Source of the DNA: CAXBNV01 sp963977185
GTDB lineage: Bacteria; Pseudomonadota; Gammaproteobacteria; JAGOUU01
Direction: 5' to 3'
DNA: 62,707 nucleotides
NCBI GenBank assembly: GCA_963977185.1
Contig: CAXBNV010000007.1
Location: 1-62,707, forward strand
In this document: positions 16,877-26,360 of the stretch, piece after piece
How the letters are laid out: every line of letters starts with the position of its first letter
Numbering within the stretch: position 1 is the first letter of the stretch
Notes under the pieces: model-generated
Seen by the model: the letters and a program-made list of their open reading frames with translations, nothing else
Databases searched by the model: none
Told to the model about the DNA's origin: nothing
Position numbers and translations under genes: made by a program

Positions 16877-18442
16877 ATGAAAATAAATTTAAAAAAAATA
16901 ATTAAACTACATGTTATTTTAATTAATTTTATAATAATTAATAGTATTAATGCGAATAATAATGTAAATATTCATGAACTAGATTTGTCATTAGATACTA
17001 AATATAATACTCAAAATAATAATTATGATAACTTACCCTATATGGGTGATGATCTTAATAATTCTATTTCGGATAAAGAAGAAAGTTTATTGGGTCGCCA
17101 AGTTTTTTTCGATATATTAAGATCAGTTCCATTAGAACAAAATTTATTTATTCAAGAATATATCCAATCTTTAGGTGAAAAATTAGTATCTCACTCACCA
17201 AATATTGCAAAACATAAATTTAAATTTTTTGTAATAGATAGCCAAATTATAAATGCTTTTGCCTTACCAGGTGGATATATAGGAATAAATAAAGGTCTTA
17301 TTGAGCTTGCACAAAATGAAACAGAACTTGCCTCTGTTATGTCTCATGAAATCGCCCACGTTACACAAAGACATATTGCTAGATCGATTCAAAATCAAAG
17401 TAAAATTCAAATTCCATATATAGCAGGACTTCTTGGAGCCTTAATTTTATCAGCATATAATCCAGAGCTTGCTCAAGGAGCTCTTGCCACTACTATGGCT
17501 AGCGCAGAACAAATTAATATAAACTTTACTAGAAGCAATGAGGAAGAAGCAGATAGAGTTGGAATTCAAATTCTTGCAAATAGTGGCTATAACCCAAATG
17601 GTATGGCTGACTTTTTTGAAAAAATGCATAAAGCAACATCAAATGGTTTATTAAAAATTCCTGAATTATTAAGAACTCACCCCATAACAGAATCAAGAGT
17701 CAGTGAAGCAATAAGTTTTGCAAAAAATTATAAATTTAGATTCTATAATGATAACTTAAAGTTTCACTTGATAAAAATTTTATTTAAATTTGAAAATCAA
17801 CGAAATATTGTTGAGTTAAAAAATTCTTTTACAAAACAATTAAAATCAGGATTTTATAATAATCAAAGCGCCGCAAAATTTGGATTAGCGTTATCATATA
17901 TGCATAGCAATAACCAAAAAGATAAAACAGAAGCTATTTATTTATTAGAAAAATTATATCAAAAGGCTCCCATAGAAAATATTTACACATCAAATCTAGC
18001 ACAATCATTAATTAATCAAAATAAGATTAAACATGCCACAAAAATTTTAAAAGAATACTTAGATTTATTTCCAAGTGATTATGCAATAATTTCACAATAT
18101 TCTAATTTGTTATTAGATAGCAAAAATGGACTAAACAATAAAACTGAACTTTTATATTTAGAGAAATTAATTAAGCAATATATAGATACTAGTAAAAAAC
18201 AAAATCATATTATCTATCCTAGTGCTTATAATTTACTTGCTAAAATTCAACTAACAGATAAAAGAACTTTTGTTGCAACACAAAATCAAGCAGAATATTT
18301 AGCTAATATTGGAAATTTTCCTGCAGCAGTCCATCAATTAAATAGCTTATTAAAATTTGGTAAATTACAAAAATATGAAAAAAAAATAATAATGGTTAGA
18401 ATTAAAGAGATGAAAACTGAATATGAACAACTTAATAACTAA
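16877..18442 (+). CDS. bepA: Periplasmic M48 metalloprotease/chaperone, BepA family
   Basis: 521 residues: signal peptide (about 1-26, ending NSINA), an M48 protease domain with the zinc site SHEIAHVTQRH (His157, His161) and a third ligand in NEEEADRVG (about 221-228), then a C-terminal part with TPR-like helices (about 320-470). BepA promotes or clears outer membrane protein assembly through the BAM complex, and bamB lies in the same window. The start MKINLKKIIK is the only one giving a signal peptide. Its start lies 14 bases from the divergent tusA start. Confidence 0.9.
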   Translation: MKINLKKIIKLHVILINFIIINSINANNNVNIHELDLSLDTKYNTQNNNYDNLPYMGDDLNNSISDKEESLLGRQVFFDILRSVPLEQNLFIQEYIQSLGEKLVSHSPNIAKHKFKFFVIDSQIINAFALPGGYIGINKGLIELAQNETELASVMSHEIAHVTQRHIARSIQNQSKIQIPYIAGLLGALILSAYNPELAQGALATTMASAEQININFTRSNEEEADRVGIQILANSGYNPNGMADFFEKMHKATSNGLLKIPELLRTHPITESRVSEAISFAKNYKFRFYNDNLKFHLIKILFKFENQRNIVELKNSFTKQLKSGFYNNQSAAKFGLALSYMHSNNQKDKTEAIYLLEKLYQKAPIENIYTSNLAQSLINQNKIKHATKILKEYLDLFPSDYAIISQYSNLLLDSKNGLNNKTELLYLEKLIKQYIDTSKKQNHIIYPSAYNLLAKIQLTDKRTFVATQNQAEYLANIGNFPAAVHQLNSLLKFGKLQKYEKKIIMVRIKEMKTEYEQLNN

Positions 18443-18496
18443 ACTATATTTTTATTTGCTATTATCTAAAAATAATTTATTATTTATTGTTAAAGG

Positions 18497-18502
18497 TATA
18501 AT
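18497..18502 (+). promoter_or_regulatory. Candidate -10 element for mip
   Basis: An exact TATAAT lies 29 bases upstream of the mip ATG, in the gap after bepA. No good -35 is seen at 16-18 bases, so this is only a candidate; mip may also be read through from bepA. Confidence 0.35.
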
Positions 18503-18530
18503 AAAATTGATAAAAAAGGATATAAGTAAA

Positions 18531-19247
18531 ATGATCAAAAAACTACTAACAGCTATAACAATTACATCTGTTGGCTTAAGCTGCACTAATTTAATATTCG
18601 CTGCAAATAGTAACCTGAAAACAGAAGCCGAGAAACAAAGTTACTCTGCTGGGTACATGCAAGGAGAAACTCTACAAAAGCTTAAAACTGAATTAGGTAT
18701 TGACTTAAATTCAACAATCTTTCAAGAAGGTTTAAAAGCTGGAATAGAAAATAAAAAATCTGCTCTTTCAGAAGAAGAAATCAAAAAAGCTTTAGTAAGC
18801 TTACAACAATCAATTTTTGCCAAACAAAAAGGCATGATGGATAAAAAATTTAGTGAGAACAAGGAAAAAAGCAGCGCATTTTTAGCTAAAGTTAAAAAAG
18901 AAAAAAATGTAAAAGAGTTAGCTAATGGTGTTCTATATAAAATAAATAAAACAAGCTCAAATAAAAGCTTAGCTCCTAAAATCACAGATTCAGTAGAAGT
19001 AAATTACAAAGGCACAACTATTGATGGTAAAGAATTTGACAGCGGCAAAAAAGTAACTCTTGCATTAAACAGTGTCATTAAAGGCTGGCAGGAAGCTCTT
19101 ACTCAAATGAAACCAGGTGACAACTGGACTATATACATTCCATCTAATGCAGCATACGGAGAAAGAGGCGCGCCAAATATAATGCCTAATAGTGCATTGG
19201 TATTTGATATCGAATTACTAAAAGTTGTTCAACAGCCTAAAAAATAA
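18531..19247 (+). CDS. mip: Mip-like FKBP-type peptidyl-prolyl isomerase
   Basis: About 238 residues: signal peptide (KKLLTAITITSVGLSC to about 24), an N-terminal dimerisation domain (YSAGYMQGETLQK and a long helix about 75-125) and an FKBP domain (about 130-238) with VNYKGTTIDGKEFDS, VIKGWQEAL, YGERGAPNIMPNSALVFDIELL. This is the Mip/FkpA/FklB layout; in Legionella and Coxiella, Mip is an exported factor that aids survival in host cells. The start at 18531 has AAAAGGA upstream and gives the signal peptide, whereas the open frame back to 18423 does not. Confidence 0.93.
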   Translation: MIKKLLTAITITSVGLSCTNLIFAANSNLKTEAEKQSYSAGYMQGETLQKLKTELGIDLNSTIFQEGLKAGIENKKSALSEEEIKKALVSLQQSIFAKQKGMMDKKFSENKEKSSAFLAKVKKEKNVKELANGVLYKINKTSSNKSLAPKITDSVEVNYKGTTIDGKEFDSGKKVTLALNSVIKGWQEALTQMKPGDNWTIYIPSNAAYGERGAPNIMPNSALVFDIELLKVVQQPKK

Positions 19248-19283
19248 TTAAACCTTTAATTTTGGTTTAACTCTATAATAATT

Positions 19284-19328
19284 AAGCATTTAACTTCCTA
19301 TTTATATTGGTAGTTAAATGCTTTTTTT
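19284..19328 (+). terminator. Rho-independent terminator after mip
   Basis: Perfect 12-base arms AAGCATTTAACT and AGTTAAATGCTT followed by a run of T, 36 bases after the mip stop. Confidence 0.88.
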
Positions 19329-19395
19329 GTTAATACTCTTAATTTTTTTACCATAATCTGATACAATCATTAAAATTCGATTAATTTTTTTTTTA

Positions 19396-19797
19396 ATGAT
19401 TTATATGTCTGCAAAATATCTAGTAAAAATAAAGACTTACTTTGCTGCCGCTCATAATCTAAGAAGATATGATGGGGCTTGTAGTGGAATACATGGTCAT
19501 AATTGGCACGTTGAAGTAGCCGTTGAGTCTCGAAAGTTAGATAATCTAGGAATGGTTATAGATTATGATATATTAAAAGAAATTACAGAAAAAAATATTA
19601 AACTAGTAGATCATTCATATTTAAACGAACTTGAACATTTTAAAGATTTAAACCCTACTGCTGAAAATGTTGCTGCATTTTTATATAATAAAATTAAACA
19701 AGATATAAATAATTATAATAACGCCGATAATATAAAACTAAAATACATAAATATTTGTGAAACGAATACAAATTATGTAAATTACTCTGAAGATTAG
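19396..19797 (+). CDS. queD: 6-carboxy-5,6,7,8-tetrahydropterin synthase QueD
   Basis: 133 residues of the 6-pyruvoyl-tetrahydropterin synthase family. The zinc histidines are in FAAAHNL and HGHNWHVEV, the catalytic cysteine in CSGIHGH, and the family motifs NPTAENVA and CETNTNYVNY are present. QueD turns dihydroneopterin triphosphate into carboxytetrahydropterin on the way to queuosine. The next gene is folE2, which makes its substrate, so the pair forms a pathway unit. MSAKYL at 19405 is an alternative start; neither has a strong ribosome site. Confidence 0.93.
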   Translation: MIYMSAKYLVKIKTYFAAAHNLRRYDGACSGIHGHNWHVEVAVESRKLDNLGMVIDYDILKEITEKNIKLVDHSYLNELEHFKDLNPTAENVAAFLYNKIKQDINNYNNADNIKLKYINICETNTNYVNYSED

Positions 19798-19833
19798 AAT
19801 TAGCATTAATTAGATAAATTTAATAGGTGGAAT

Positions 19834-20652
19834 ATGTCTCATAATACTGCAAACTTACAAAATAATACATTAATTGAAGATGTACAAAGCACCGAAGACA
19901 AAAGAAAAATTGCCATTAATAAAGTTGGCATAAAAGATATAAAGCACCCTATTAAAATAAAAGATAAATCAGGATATGAACAGCACACTGTTGCAAACTT
20001 TAATATGTATGTAGATTTACCACATAACTTTAAAGGCACTCACATGTCACGTTTTGTCGAAATATTAAATCAATATAAACATGAAATAACAGTTCAAAAT
20101 TTCAAAGATATTTTGATAGAAATGACTCAAAAGCTAGAAGCTAAAACTGGTCATTTAGAAATGAGCTTTCCTTTTTTTATAAATAAAAAAGCACCTGTTA
20201 CACAAGTAGAAAGCCTACTTGATTACCATGTTACGTTTAAAGCTCAATATAAAAATGGAAAAATATCCATGTGGGTAATATCAGAGGTTCCTGTAACAAG
20301 CTTATGTCCTTGCTCTAAAAAAATATCAAAATATGGCGCGCATAATCAACGCTCATGTGTCACTTTAAGTGCTAATATAATCGAGTTTATTTGGGTAGAA
20401 GAACTTATAGAACTAGTTGAAAAAGAAGCATCATGCGAATTATACGGATTATTAAAAAGACCTGATGAAAAATATGTAACAGAAAAAGCATATGAAAACC
20501 CTAAGTTTGTTGAGGATATGGTTCGAGATATAGCTGCTAAATTAAATAAAGATAATCGAATTAAAGCTTATAAAATAGAATCTGAAAATTTTGAATCGAT
20601 TCATAATCATTCTGCTTATGCTATGATTGAAAATACAAAACTTGATATTTGA
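19834..20652 (+). CDS. folE2: GTP cyclohydrolase FolE2 (type IB)
   Basis: 272 residues. The type IB signature VTSLCPCSKKISKYGAHNQR (about 150-169) contains the metal cysteine and downstream histidine; the family glutamate region is HLEMSFPFFINKKAPVTQVE in part. FolE2 makes dihydroneopterin triphosphate from GTP, the first step to folate and queuosine. Unlike FolE it does not need zinc and can use other metals, so it is often made under zinc limitation. It has a ribosome site (AGGTGG) and follows queD by 36 bases. Confidence 0.95.
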   Translation: MSHNTANLQNNTLIEDVQSTEDKRKIAINKVGIKDIKHPIKIKDKSGYEQHTVANFNMYVDLPHNFKGTHMSRFVEILNQYKHEITVQNFKDILIEMTQKLEAKTGHLEMSFPFFINKKAPVTQVESLLDYHVTFKAQYKNGKISMWVISEVPVTSLCPCSKKISKYGAHNQRSCVTLSANIIEFIWVEELIELVEKEASCELYGLLKRPDEKYVTEKAYENPKFVEDMVRDIAAKLNKDNRIKAYKIESENFESIHNHSAYAMIENTKLDI

Positions 20653-20663
20653 TATTGAAAGTA

Positions 20664-20693
20664 ACATTAGCCCTCTTCTAAAAGGGTTAATGT
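20664..20693. terminator. Bidirectional terminator between folE2 and the secretin gene
   Basis: Eleven-pair stem (ACATTAGCCCT with AGGGTTAATGT, one G-U pair) between convergent genes, 12 bases after the folE2 stop and 15 before the secretin stop. A T run follows on the plus strand. Confidence 0.7.
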
Positions 20694-20707
20694 ATATTCC
20701 AAATTTT

Positions 20708-21631
20708 TTATCCAGATATAATATTAGTATTAATCAAAACTAATATTTCAGATTTAGAGTTTATTGTTTCTTGGTGTGTAAATAATTTTCCTATAATTGG
20801 TAACTTTGCTACAAAAGGCACGTTATTTTTTATATTATTATTTTGTTTGTTAAAAATTCCACCTATAACTAAAGTCTCATTATTATTAACCATTAATTCT
20901 GTTTGCATTTGCTGTGTATCAATTAAAGGAACACCGTGTGAATTAACATGACTCAAATCAGGAGAATCATTTGTTATATTTAAGTTTAATGATATCTTAT
21001 TTCTCTCTAATAGCTTAGGGGTGACTACTAGACTTAACTCGGCTTTTTTAAAATTCACTGTTTGCGAGCCATGAACATGTGTTTCATTATATGGAATCTC
21101 TTGCCCTTGAGAAATTGTCCCTGACTTTAAATTAGTTGTTATTATTTTGGGATTAGATATAGTTTCAACTAAACCCTCTTCTTCTAAAGCATCTATCTCA
21201 ATATTTAATAAATCAGTATTTGAAACTTTTACAATATTGTAAGCTGCACTAATAATAAAACTAGAATTTAATTTTATACCTAATTGATTCTTAAAGCTTA
21301 TATTACTTTTAATAATTTTAACAGATATTAAAAATTGTACTTTAGGTATATCTAAAGCTTTTATAATTTCCTTATATTCATTTAATTTATCTATATCATC
21401 TTTTATAAGCAATTTGTTGTTATTTTTATTAGAAAAAATTTTAGAATTTTTTGATAAAATAACTGAAAGCTCTTTTATGATTTCATCTGGGGTAAGATAA
21501 TTTAAATTAATGTTTAGAATTTTTTGATTATCTAATGGTTCAAATAAATCTTTACCCTTAATATTATTCAAACTGTACATAATATTAACGTTTAATAAAA
21601 TTAATATTAATATTTTTAAAAAGCATTGCAT
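20708..21631 (-). CDS. pilQ: Short PilQ-like secretin
   Basis: 307 residues with a signal sequence, a short N1-like domain (about 50-95, ending KALDIPKVQFLISVKI) and the secretin core: EEEGLVETISNPKIITTNLK, ISQGQEIPYNE, ELSLVVTPKLL, QTELMVNNNETLVIGGIF and LPIIGKLFTHQ. That is the C-terminal part of PilQ, the outer membrane pore of type IV pili. Family members are usually over 500 residues, with AMIN domains that bind the cell wall; these are missing here. It is third in pilN-pilO-pilQ, with no pilM or pilP. It may still form a pore or be a relic. Confidence 0.85.
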   Translation of the reverse strand: MQCFLKILILILLNVNIMYSLNNIKGKDLFEPLDNQKILNINLNYLTPDEIIKELSVILSKNSKIFSNKNNNKLLIKDDIDKLNEYKEIIKALDIPKVQFLISVKIIKSNISFKNQLGIKLNSSFIISAAYNIVKVSNTDLLNIEIDALEEEGLVETISNPKIITTNLKSGTISQGQEIPYNETHVHGSQTVNFKKAELSLVVTPKLLERNKISLNLNITNDSPDLSHVNSHGVPLIDTQQMQTELMVNNNETLVIGGIFNKQNNNIKNNVPFVAKLPIIGKLFTHQETINSKSEILVLINTNIISG

Positions 21632-21682
21632 AACTATACTTACATAATATTTTAAAATAAATTTGCAAAAAAGATATTATTT

Positions 21683-22189
21683 TTATTTATCATAAATAAT
21701 TTGAAAACTAATTTTGGTATAATTTTTAACAATTTTCACATACTGTAAATTTATTAATTTAGAATATTTTTGTATATATTCTAAAAAATTTTTAGATTTA
21801 TAAAATTTGCTTTTAAAGCTTATATCTATAACTCCTAGTTTTTTTGATCTAATAAAATACATAAAATCTATATAGCTTCGTATATCAAGTGACATATAAT
21901 CCATGAAATTTTCAGTAATTAAATTTAAATCATAAACACTACTTAATTTTTTATCTTCTAATACAAATGTTTCGTTTTTTACTTGATTAAAATTTAAATA
22001 ATTATTTTTTTCATTGTTATTTAAAGCTAAAATACTTTCTTTAATTTTTATAATGTTATCTTCTATTTTATTAATTTCATTTTTTTTATTCGCTATCATT
22101 TGATAATGTATAGCTATTAAAAAGCATAACCCTATTGCAAACTTAATAATTTCTTCTTTATTTTCTAAAAAAACTTCTAATAATTTCAT
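21683..22189 (-). CDS. pilO: PilO-like type IV pilus assembly protein
   Basis: 168 residues: one membrane helix (about 15-32), a coiled coil (about 33-60) and a small globular C-terminal domain (FLEYIQKYSKLINLQYVKI), the layout of PilO. In the pilus alignment complex it pairs with PilN in the inner membrane. The sequence is divergent and lysine/asparagine rich, so the call rests mainly on topology and on its place after pilN and before the secretin gene. Its ATG touches the pilN stop. Confidence 0.7.
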   Translation of the reverse strand: MKLLEVFLENKEEIIKFAIGLCFLIAIHYQMIANKKNEINKIEDNIIKIKESILALNNNEKNNYLNFNQVKNETFVLEDKKLSSVYDLNLITENFMDYMSLDIRSYIDFMYFIRSKKLGVIDISFKSKFYKSKNFLEYIQKYSKLINLQYVKIVKNYTKISFQIIYDK

Positions 22190-22707
22190 TATAATTTTAT
22201 AGATAAATAAACTTTTGTTGTATTATCAATAATTCTAATTTTATTTACTACATAATCAAAATTTAAAAAGATAGTTTTTAAATTTTTTAGTAAGTTATAC
22301 TCTTTAATATTATTATTTTTATTTAACACCTGAAGATTAATAAATACTATGTTATTCTTTTTGAGTATACGGCTATAACTTATATGAGATATTTTTTTAG
22401 TAAATAAAGCATCAAGTAATAATATAAAATTATAATTTTTTTGAGTAATTTCTTTATTTATATTAACTTGATTAAGACTAGATATTTGTTTATTGTTATA
22501 ATCATTATTTTCTAGATCATTATTTTGAGTATTATTCTTTTCTTGTAAAAGAAACAGCTCCTTATTCAGCATACTTTCTTTTAATTCTTTTTTTTCTATT
22601 TTATTTTGTAAATTGAAGTAATGCCCTGCTATAATTATAAAATATAATCCTGCTATACCACCTAAAATGAACTCTATTTTATAATCTAATTTTATTTTAT
22701 TAACCAC
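22189..22707 (-). CDS. pilN: PilN-like type IV pilus assembly protein
   Basis: 172 residues: a short cytoplasmic start, one membrane helix (about 12-32), a coiled coil (about 35-60) and a ferredoxin-like C-terminal domain (ILLLDALFTKKISHISYSRI). This is the PilN layout. The pilM gene that normally precedes it is absent: upstream there are only 88 bases to the divergent mrcA start. The sequence is weakly conserved. The mrcA-pil divergent order is standard in gammaproteobacteria and supports the call. Confidence 0.72.
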   Translation of the reverse strand: MVNKIKLDYKIEFILGGIAGLYFIIIAGHYFNLQNKIEKKELKESMLNKELFLLQEKNNTQNNDLENNDYNNKQISSLNQVNINKEITQKNYNFILLLDALFTKKISHISYSRILKKNNIVFINLQVLNKNNNIKEYNLLKNLKTIFLNFDYVVNKIRIIDNTTKVYLSIKL

Positions 22708-22795
22708 TTGATTTATAATTTCATTAATTACTATAAAAATAAGACTTACGAATATAACACTCTGAAACTCTAAAGTATAGATAAATTTTAATTAT

Positions 22796-24901
22796 ATGAA
22801 AAATGTTTTGAAAAAAATGCTTAAATACTGTGTATTAGCCGGGTTATCAGGAACAATTTTAATTGTTTTACTAATTATATATTTAGAATCTCAACTTCCT
22901 CCTGTTGAAATTTTAAAAGACATACAAATGCAAGTACCTTTAAGAATCTATTCTGCTGATCATAAATTAATTGCTGAATTTGGTGAAAAAAGAAGAATTC
23001 CCGTTGATTTAAATGAAGTTCCTCAGTATTTAATAGATGCTTTATTAGTCACTGAAGATTCAAGGTTTTATTCTCATAATGGTGTTGATTTTAAAGGATT
23101 GATGCGAGCTATTGTTACCCTTGTGACTAAACGAGATAAATCACAAGGTGGTAGCACCATAACAATGCAGGTAGCAAGAAACTTTTTCTTAAGCAGAAAA
23201 AAAACTTACCTAAGAAAACTTAATGAAATATTACTTGCCCTTAAAATAGAGAGAGCTTTAACTAAAGAGCAGATTTTAACTTTATATTTAAATAAAATTT
23301 ATTTAGGTTATAGAGCCTATGGCGTTGCTGCTGCAGCTCAAGTATATTATGGTAAAAAAGTAGAAAACATAACTTTAGATGAAGCCGCTATAATAGCTGG
23401 TCTACCAAAAGCACCATCAGCTATAAACCCTTTAAAAAATCCTAAAGCAGCTAAAAAAAGACGTGACCACGTTTTAAAACGCATGTTAACTAATAAATTT
23501 ATTTCAAAAGAAGTATATAATGAAAATATTAATAAACCCATTGATGCGACATATCATGGTCCAAAAGTAGAAATAAAAGCCCCGTATATAGCAGAAATGG
23601 TCCGCAGTATTTTATCAGAATATCTTCCAAATGACTTATATACTGCAGGATATGAAGTTTACACAACAATTGATAGTAAACTACAAAGTTCAGCTAATCA
23701 AACCACCAAAAATGCCATTGAGCAATATATCAAAAGACATCCTATAAATAATAAAACAGATAACTCACAACAACATGAGGAGCAAATTGAAGCAGCAATT
23801 GTTTCTTTGAATCCTAAAAATGGCGATATTTTAGCACTCACAGGTGGGTATGATTTTTTTGAAAGTAAATTTAATAGAGCGATACAAGCCAAAAGATTAG
23901 CAGGTTCAACTATAAAACCTTTTGTATACTCAGCAGGCCTTAACAAAGGATATACACCTGCTTCAATTTTTAATGATGCGCCAATCGTCATAGAACAATC
24001 TGGATTACAAGATAGCTGGAGACCAAATAATTCCTCAAGAAAGTTTTATGGGCCAACAAGATTAAGAGTTGCATTAATTAATTCTAGAAATTTAGTTTCT
24101 ATAAGATTATTACAGGCAATGGGAATAAACTATGCCTATAATTATTTATCAAAATTTAACTTTAGCCCAGATTTAATACCTAAATCTTTATCCATGGCTT
24201 TAGGAGCTGTTTCAGTTACTCCTTTACAGCTGGCTGAATCATATGCAACATTTGCAAATGGAGGCTTTAAGATTCAATCTAACTTAATTAACGAAATAGT
24301 ATTAAGTTCTAATGACAAAGTCATATTTAAATCTGCTCCTGCGACATCTTGTTATTTATGCTCAGAAAAGGAAAAACAAGAACTAGGATACAACCTTGCT
24401 CCACAAATACTATCTGCGCAAAATGCTTATTTAATACATGATATGTTAAAAGATACTATCAAAAATGGTACTGGTAGACGTGCTAAAGTTTTAAATAGAA
24501 CTGATATTGCAGGAAAAACAGGCTCATCTAATGACTATTTTGATGCATGGTTTGCAGGATTTAACCCAGAAATAGTAACAATTACTTGGATGGGATATGA
24601 TAATCCTAAAAGCATAAAAGAATATGCTGCAACAACTGCATTACCTCTATGGATTGATTTTATGAAAATTGCATTAAATAACAAACCAAATATTAATTTT
24701 TTAGAACCGCCTGGCATCGTTGTAACTAAAATAGATCCTGACACTGGATTACTTGCAAGAGCTAATCAAAAAAATGCTATATTTGAGAAATTTATCAAAG
24801 AAAATACTCCTAAGTCATATACCCCTAAAAAGCATTATAAAACAAATAGTAACAGTTATGATGCAAATAATGAGGTGGTTATTGCAGAGCAAATTTTTTA
24901 A
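22796..24901 (+). CDS. mrcA: Penicillin-binding protein 1A
   Basis: 701 residues. Membrane anchor (11-30), GT51 glycosyltransferase domain with catalytic Glu87 in LLVTEDSRFYSHNGVDFKG and GGSTITMQ (118-125), then a transpeptidase domain with SxxK S371-TIK-374, SRN at 430-432 and KTGS at 574-577. It polymerises and cross-links peptidoglycan. The linker between the domains is short, so the protein lacks most of the extra domain of E. coli PBP1A (850 residues). Divergent from the pil genes, the usual gammaproteobacterial arrangement. Confidence 0.96.
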   Translation: MKNVLKKMLKYCVLAGLSGTILIVLLIIYLESQLPPVEILKDIQMQVPLRIYSADHKLIAEFGEKRRIPVDLNEVPQYLIDALLVTEDSRFYSHNGVDFKGLMRAIVTLVTKRDKSQGGSTITMQVARNFFLSRKKTYLRKLNEILLALKIERALTKEQILTLYLNKIYLGYRAYGVAAAAQVYYGKKVENITLDEAAIIAGLPKAPSAINPLKNPKAAKKRRDHVLKRMLTNKFISKEVYNENINKPIDATYHGPKVEIKAPYIAEMVRSILSEYLPNDLYTAGYEVYTTIDSKLQSSANQTTKNAIEQYIKRHPINNKTDNSQQHEEQIEAAIVSLNPKNGDILALTGGYDFFESKFNRAIQAKRLAGSTIKPFVYSAGLNKGYTPASIFNDAPIVIEQSGLQDSWRPNNSSRKFYGPTRLRVALINSRNLVSIRLLQAMGINYAYNYLSKFNFSPDLIPKSLSMALGAVSVTPLQLAESYATFANGGFKIQSNLINEIVLSSNDKVIFKSAPATSCYLCSEKEKQELGYNLAPQILSAQNAYLIHDMLKDTIKNGTGRRAKVLNRTDIAGKTGSSNDYFDAWFAGFNPEIVTITWMGYDNPKSIKEYAATTALPLWIDFMKIALNNKPNINFLEPPGIVVTKIDPDTGLLARANQKNAIFEKFIKENTPKSYTPKKHYKTNSNSYDANNEVVIAEQIF

Positions 24902-25029
24902 ATGTGTAATCTTTATCTTAAGTATTTTTCAGCTTTTTCTCAATGACTATTCATTTTTATTATGATACATTATAACCTGATTTATGGAGTTATATACTTA
25001 GTTCAAATTAAATATGGGTAATTGACCGC

Positions 25030-26358
25030 ATGACACATGGAAAAATTGAAGAACATGGACAACAAGAATCAATAGATAATAAATGGTTTCGCTTTACTGA
25101 AAAGCAAGCAAACACTATAACTCTATTTTTGAATATTGTAGTTGTCGGAACTGCCTGTGTTGGTGCAGCAACTAGCGGATGGCTTGCTATTCCAAGCTTA
25201 CTAAAAGAACTTCCATTTGAAGTACCTGCTCTTGCAGCTAATATAGGATATATTTTAAGTGTCATAAGCGGCGTAACATACGCCAAAGCTCAGTTCTGGG
25301 ATAAATCTTATACCAAAATAAAAGAATTACTATTTGGTCATGATACCGAAGATAAAAAAACACAAAATAAGCACAAAGAAGATATTAATTTAGTAAAAAA
25401 TAATATAATTAAGAATCTTAATGACATTAAAGAACAAGAACAAGAAAACCAGCATATAAAGAATGCGTTAACAAAATTAGTTAAAAATTTATATATTTTA
25501 GAAAATCCTGAAATATCAAGAGATTCTATACTTAAAATGGAAACCATGCTGAGAACATTAAAATTTCAGCTAGGTATTTCTCAAGAATTATTAAATTTTT
25601 TCCTTCAAGAAAAAATTGATCTTTCTCCAAGCGATCAAAAACAAAATCCAGACTCCAGCCTGAAAACGTGGTTAACGAACACTACATGGGAAGTATTAGA
25701 ATGGATAAACTGGATATTCGCCTTTACTATAGTTGCAACAGGCTCAGCAATTGCTGTTATAGTAACTGCATCAGGAAGTAAAAATGCTATTTTAAGCTTA
25801 ACTGGCGCAGCGTTATTTGCTCCAGCTGCATGTATAGCTATATTCACCCAATGCTGTAAACTAGCATTAAATGGTGATAAGCAAATGTCAGAATTAACTC
25901 ACCCTAATTTTATTAAATCTAATGAAGATACTAAAATTCTAGAAACCAGACTCAGCATACTAAATAAATTTACAACAGAATTAAAAGATATTCAATTTTC
26001 TCAATTACAATCAGATTTCATAACACTAAATTCACGAATAGGGATGCCAAGAAATGATTCTGCAACCCAAACCGACATATTTGAGAACTCGTTATTAGAA
26101 GAAAATGAGTCATCCTCAGTTTTTTGTGCTACTAACTTTTCAGCATATCAAAACTTCACTGAACAATCTCCTTATAGACCAAATGAGCATAATGAGGAGT
26201 CAGATGCTACTAACTCAAAACCTTCTTATAGACCAAACGAGCACGATGAGGATCAAATTGCTAATATCTTAGAAAGAGCCAATCCTGCATTTGCACAAAT
26301 ATTTCACTCTATGAGGACAAATACAAGAGTATCTACTCCTTCATCACCAGCTTTTTGA
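25030..26358 (+). CDS. Unknown membrane protein with hairpin helices and C-terminal repeat
   Basis: 442 residues, no family recognised. It has one helical hairpin in the membrane near 28-85 (FLNIVVVGTACVGAA, YILSVISGVTY), a charged coiled-coil region (about 95-150), a second hairpin near 225-285, and a polar C-terminal third with a near-duplicate: SPYRPNEHNEE and PSYRPNEHDED, about 18 residues apart. No signal peptide. Ends VSTPSSPAF. This layout of paired membrane hairpins and disordered tail occurs in secreted effectors of intracellular bacteria, but nothing in the sequence proves secretion. Preceded by 128 non-coding bases; convergent with the next gene, with 2 bases between stops. Confidence 0.85.
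   Translation: MTHGKIEEHGQQESIDNKWFRFTEKQANTITLFLNIVVVGTACVGAATSGWLAIPSLLKELPFEVPALAANIGYILSVISGVTYAKAQFWDKSYTKIKELLFGHDTEDKKTQNKHKEDINLVKNNIIKNLNDIKEQEQENQHIKNALTKLVKNLYILENPEISRDSILKMETMLRTLKFQLGISQELLNFFLQEKIDLSPSDQKQNPDSSLKTWLTNTTWEVLEWINWIFAFTIVATGSAIAVIVTASGSKNAILSLTGAALFAPAACIAIFTQCCKLALNGDKQMSELTHPNFIKSNEDTKILETRLSILNKFTTELKDIQFSQLQSDFITLNSRIGMPRNDSATQTDIFENSLLEENESSSVFCATNFSAYQNFTEQSPYRPNEHNEESDATNSKPSYRPNEHDEDQIANILERANPAFAQIFHSMRTNTRVSTPSSPAF
26171..26252 (+). repeat. Direct repeat inside the 442-residue protein gene
   Basis: Two near-identical 28-29 base copies begin CTTATAGACCAAA (26171 and 26225), 54 bases apart and in frame, encoding YRPNEHNEE and YRPNEHDED. The few differences are mostly at third codon positions, which suggests a duplication kept under protein-level selection. 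Confidence 0.8.
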
Positions 26359-26360
26359 AT

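Noticed and set aside
19329..19395. preQ1 or zinc-related riboswitch upstream of queD
   Set aside because: Only 67 bases lie between the mip terminator and queD, and no matching fold or conserved core is visible.
19834..20652. QueF (preQ0 reductase) because it follows queD
   Set aside because: The CPCSK...GAHNQR signature belongs to FolE2, and the QueF motif is absent.
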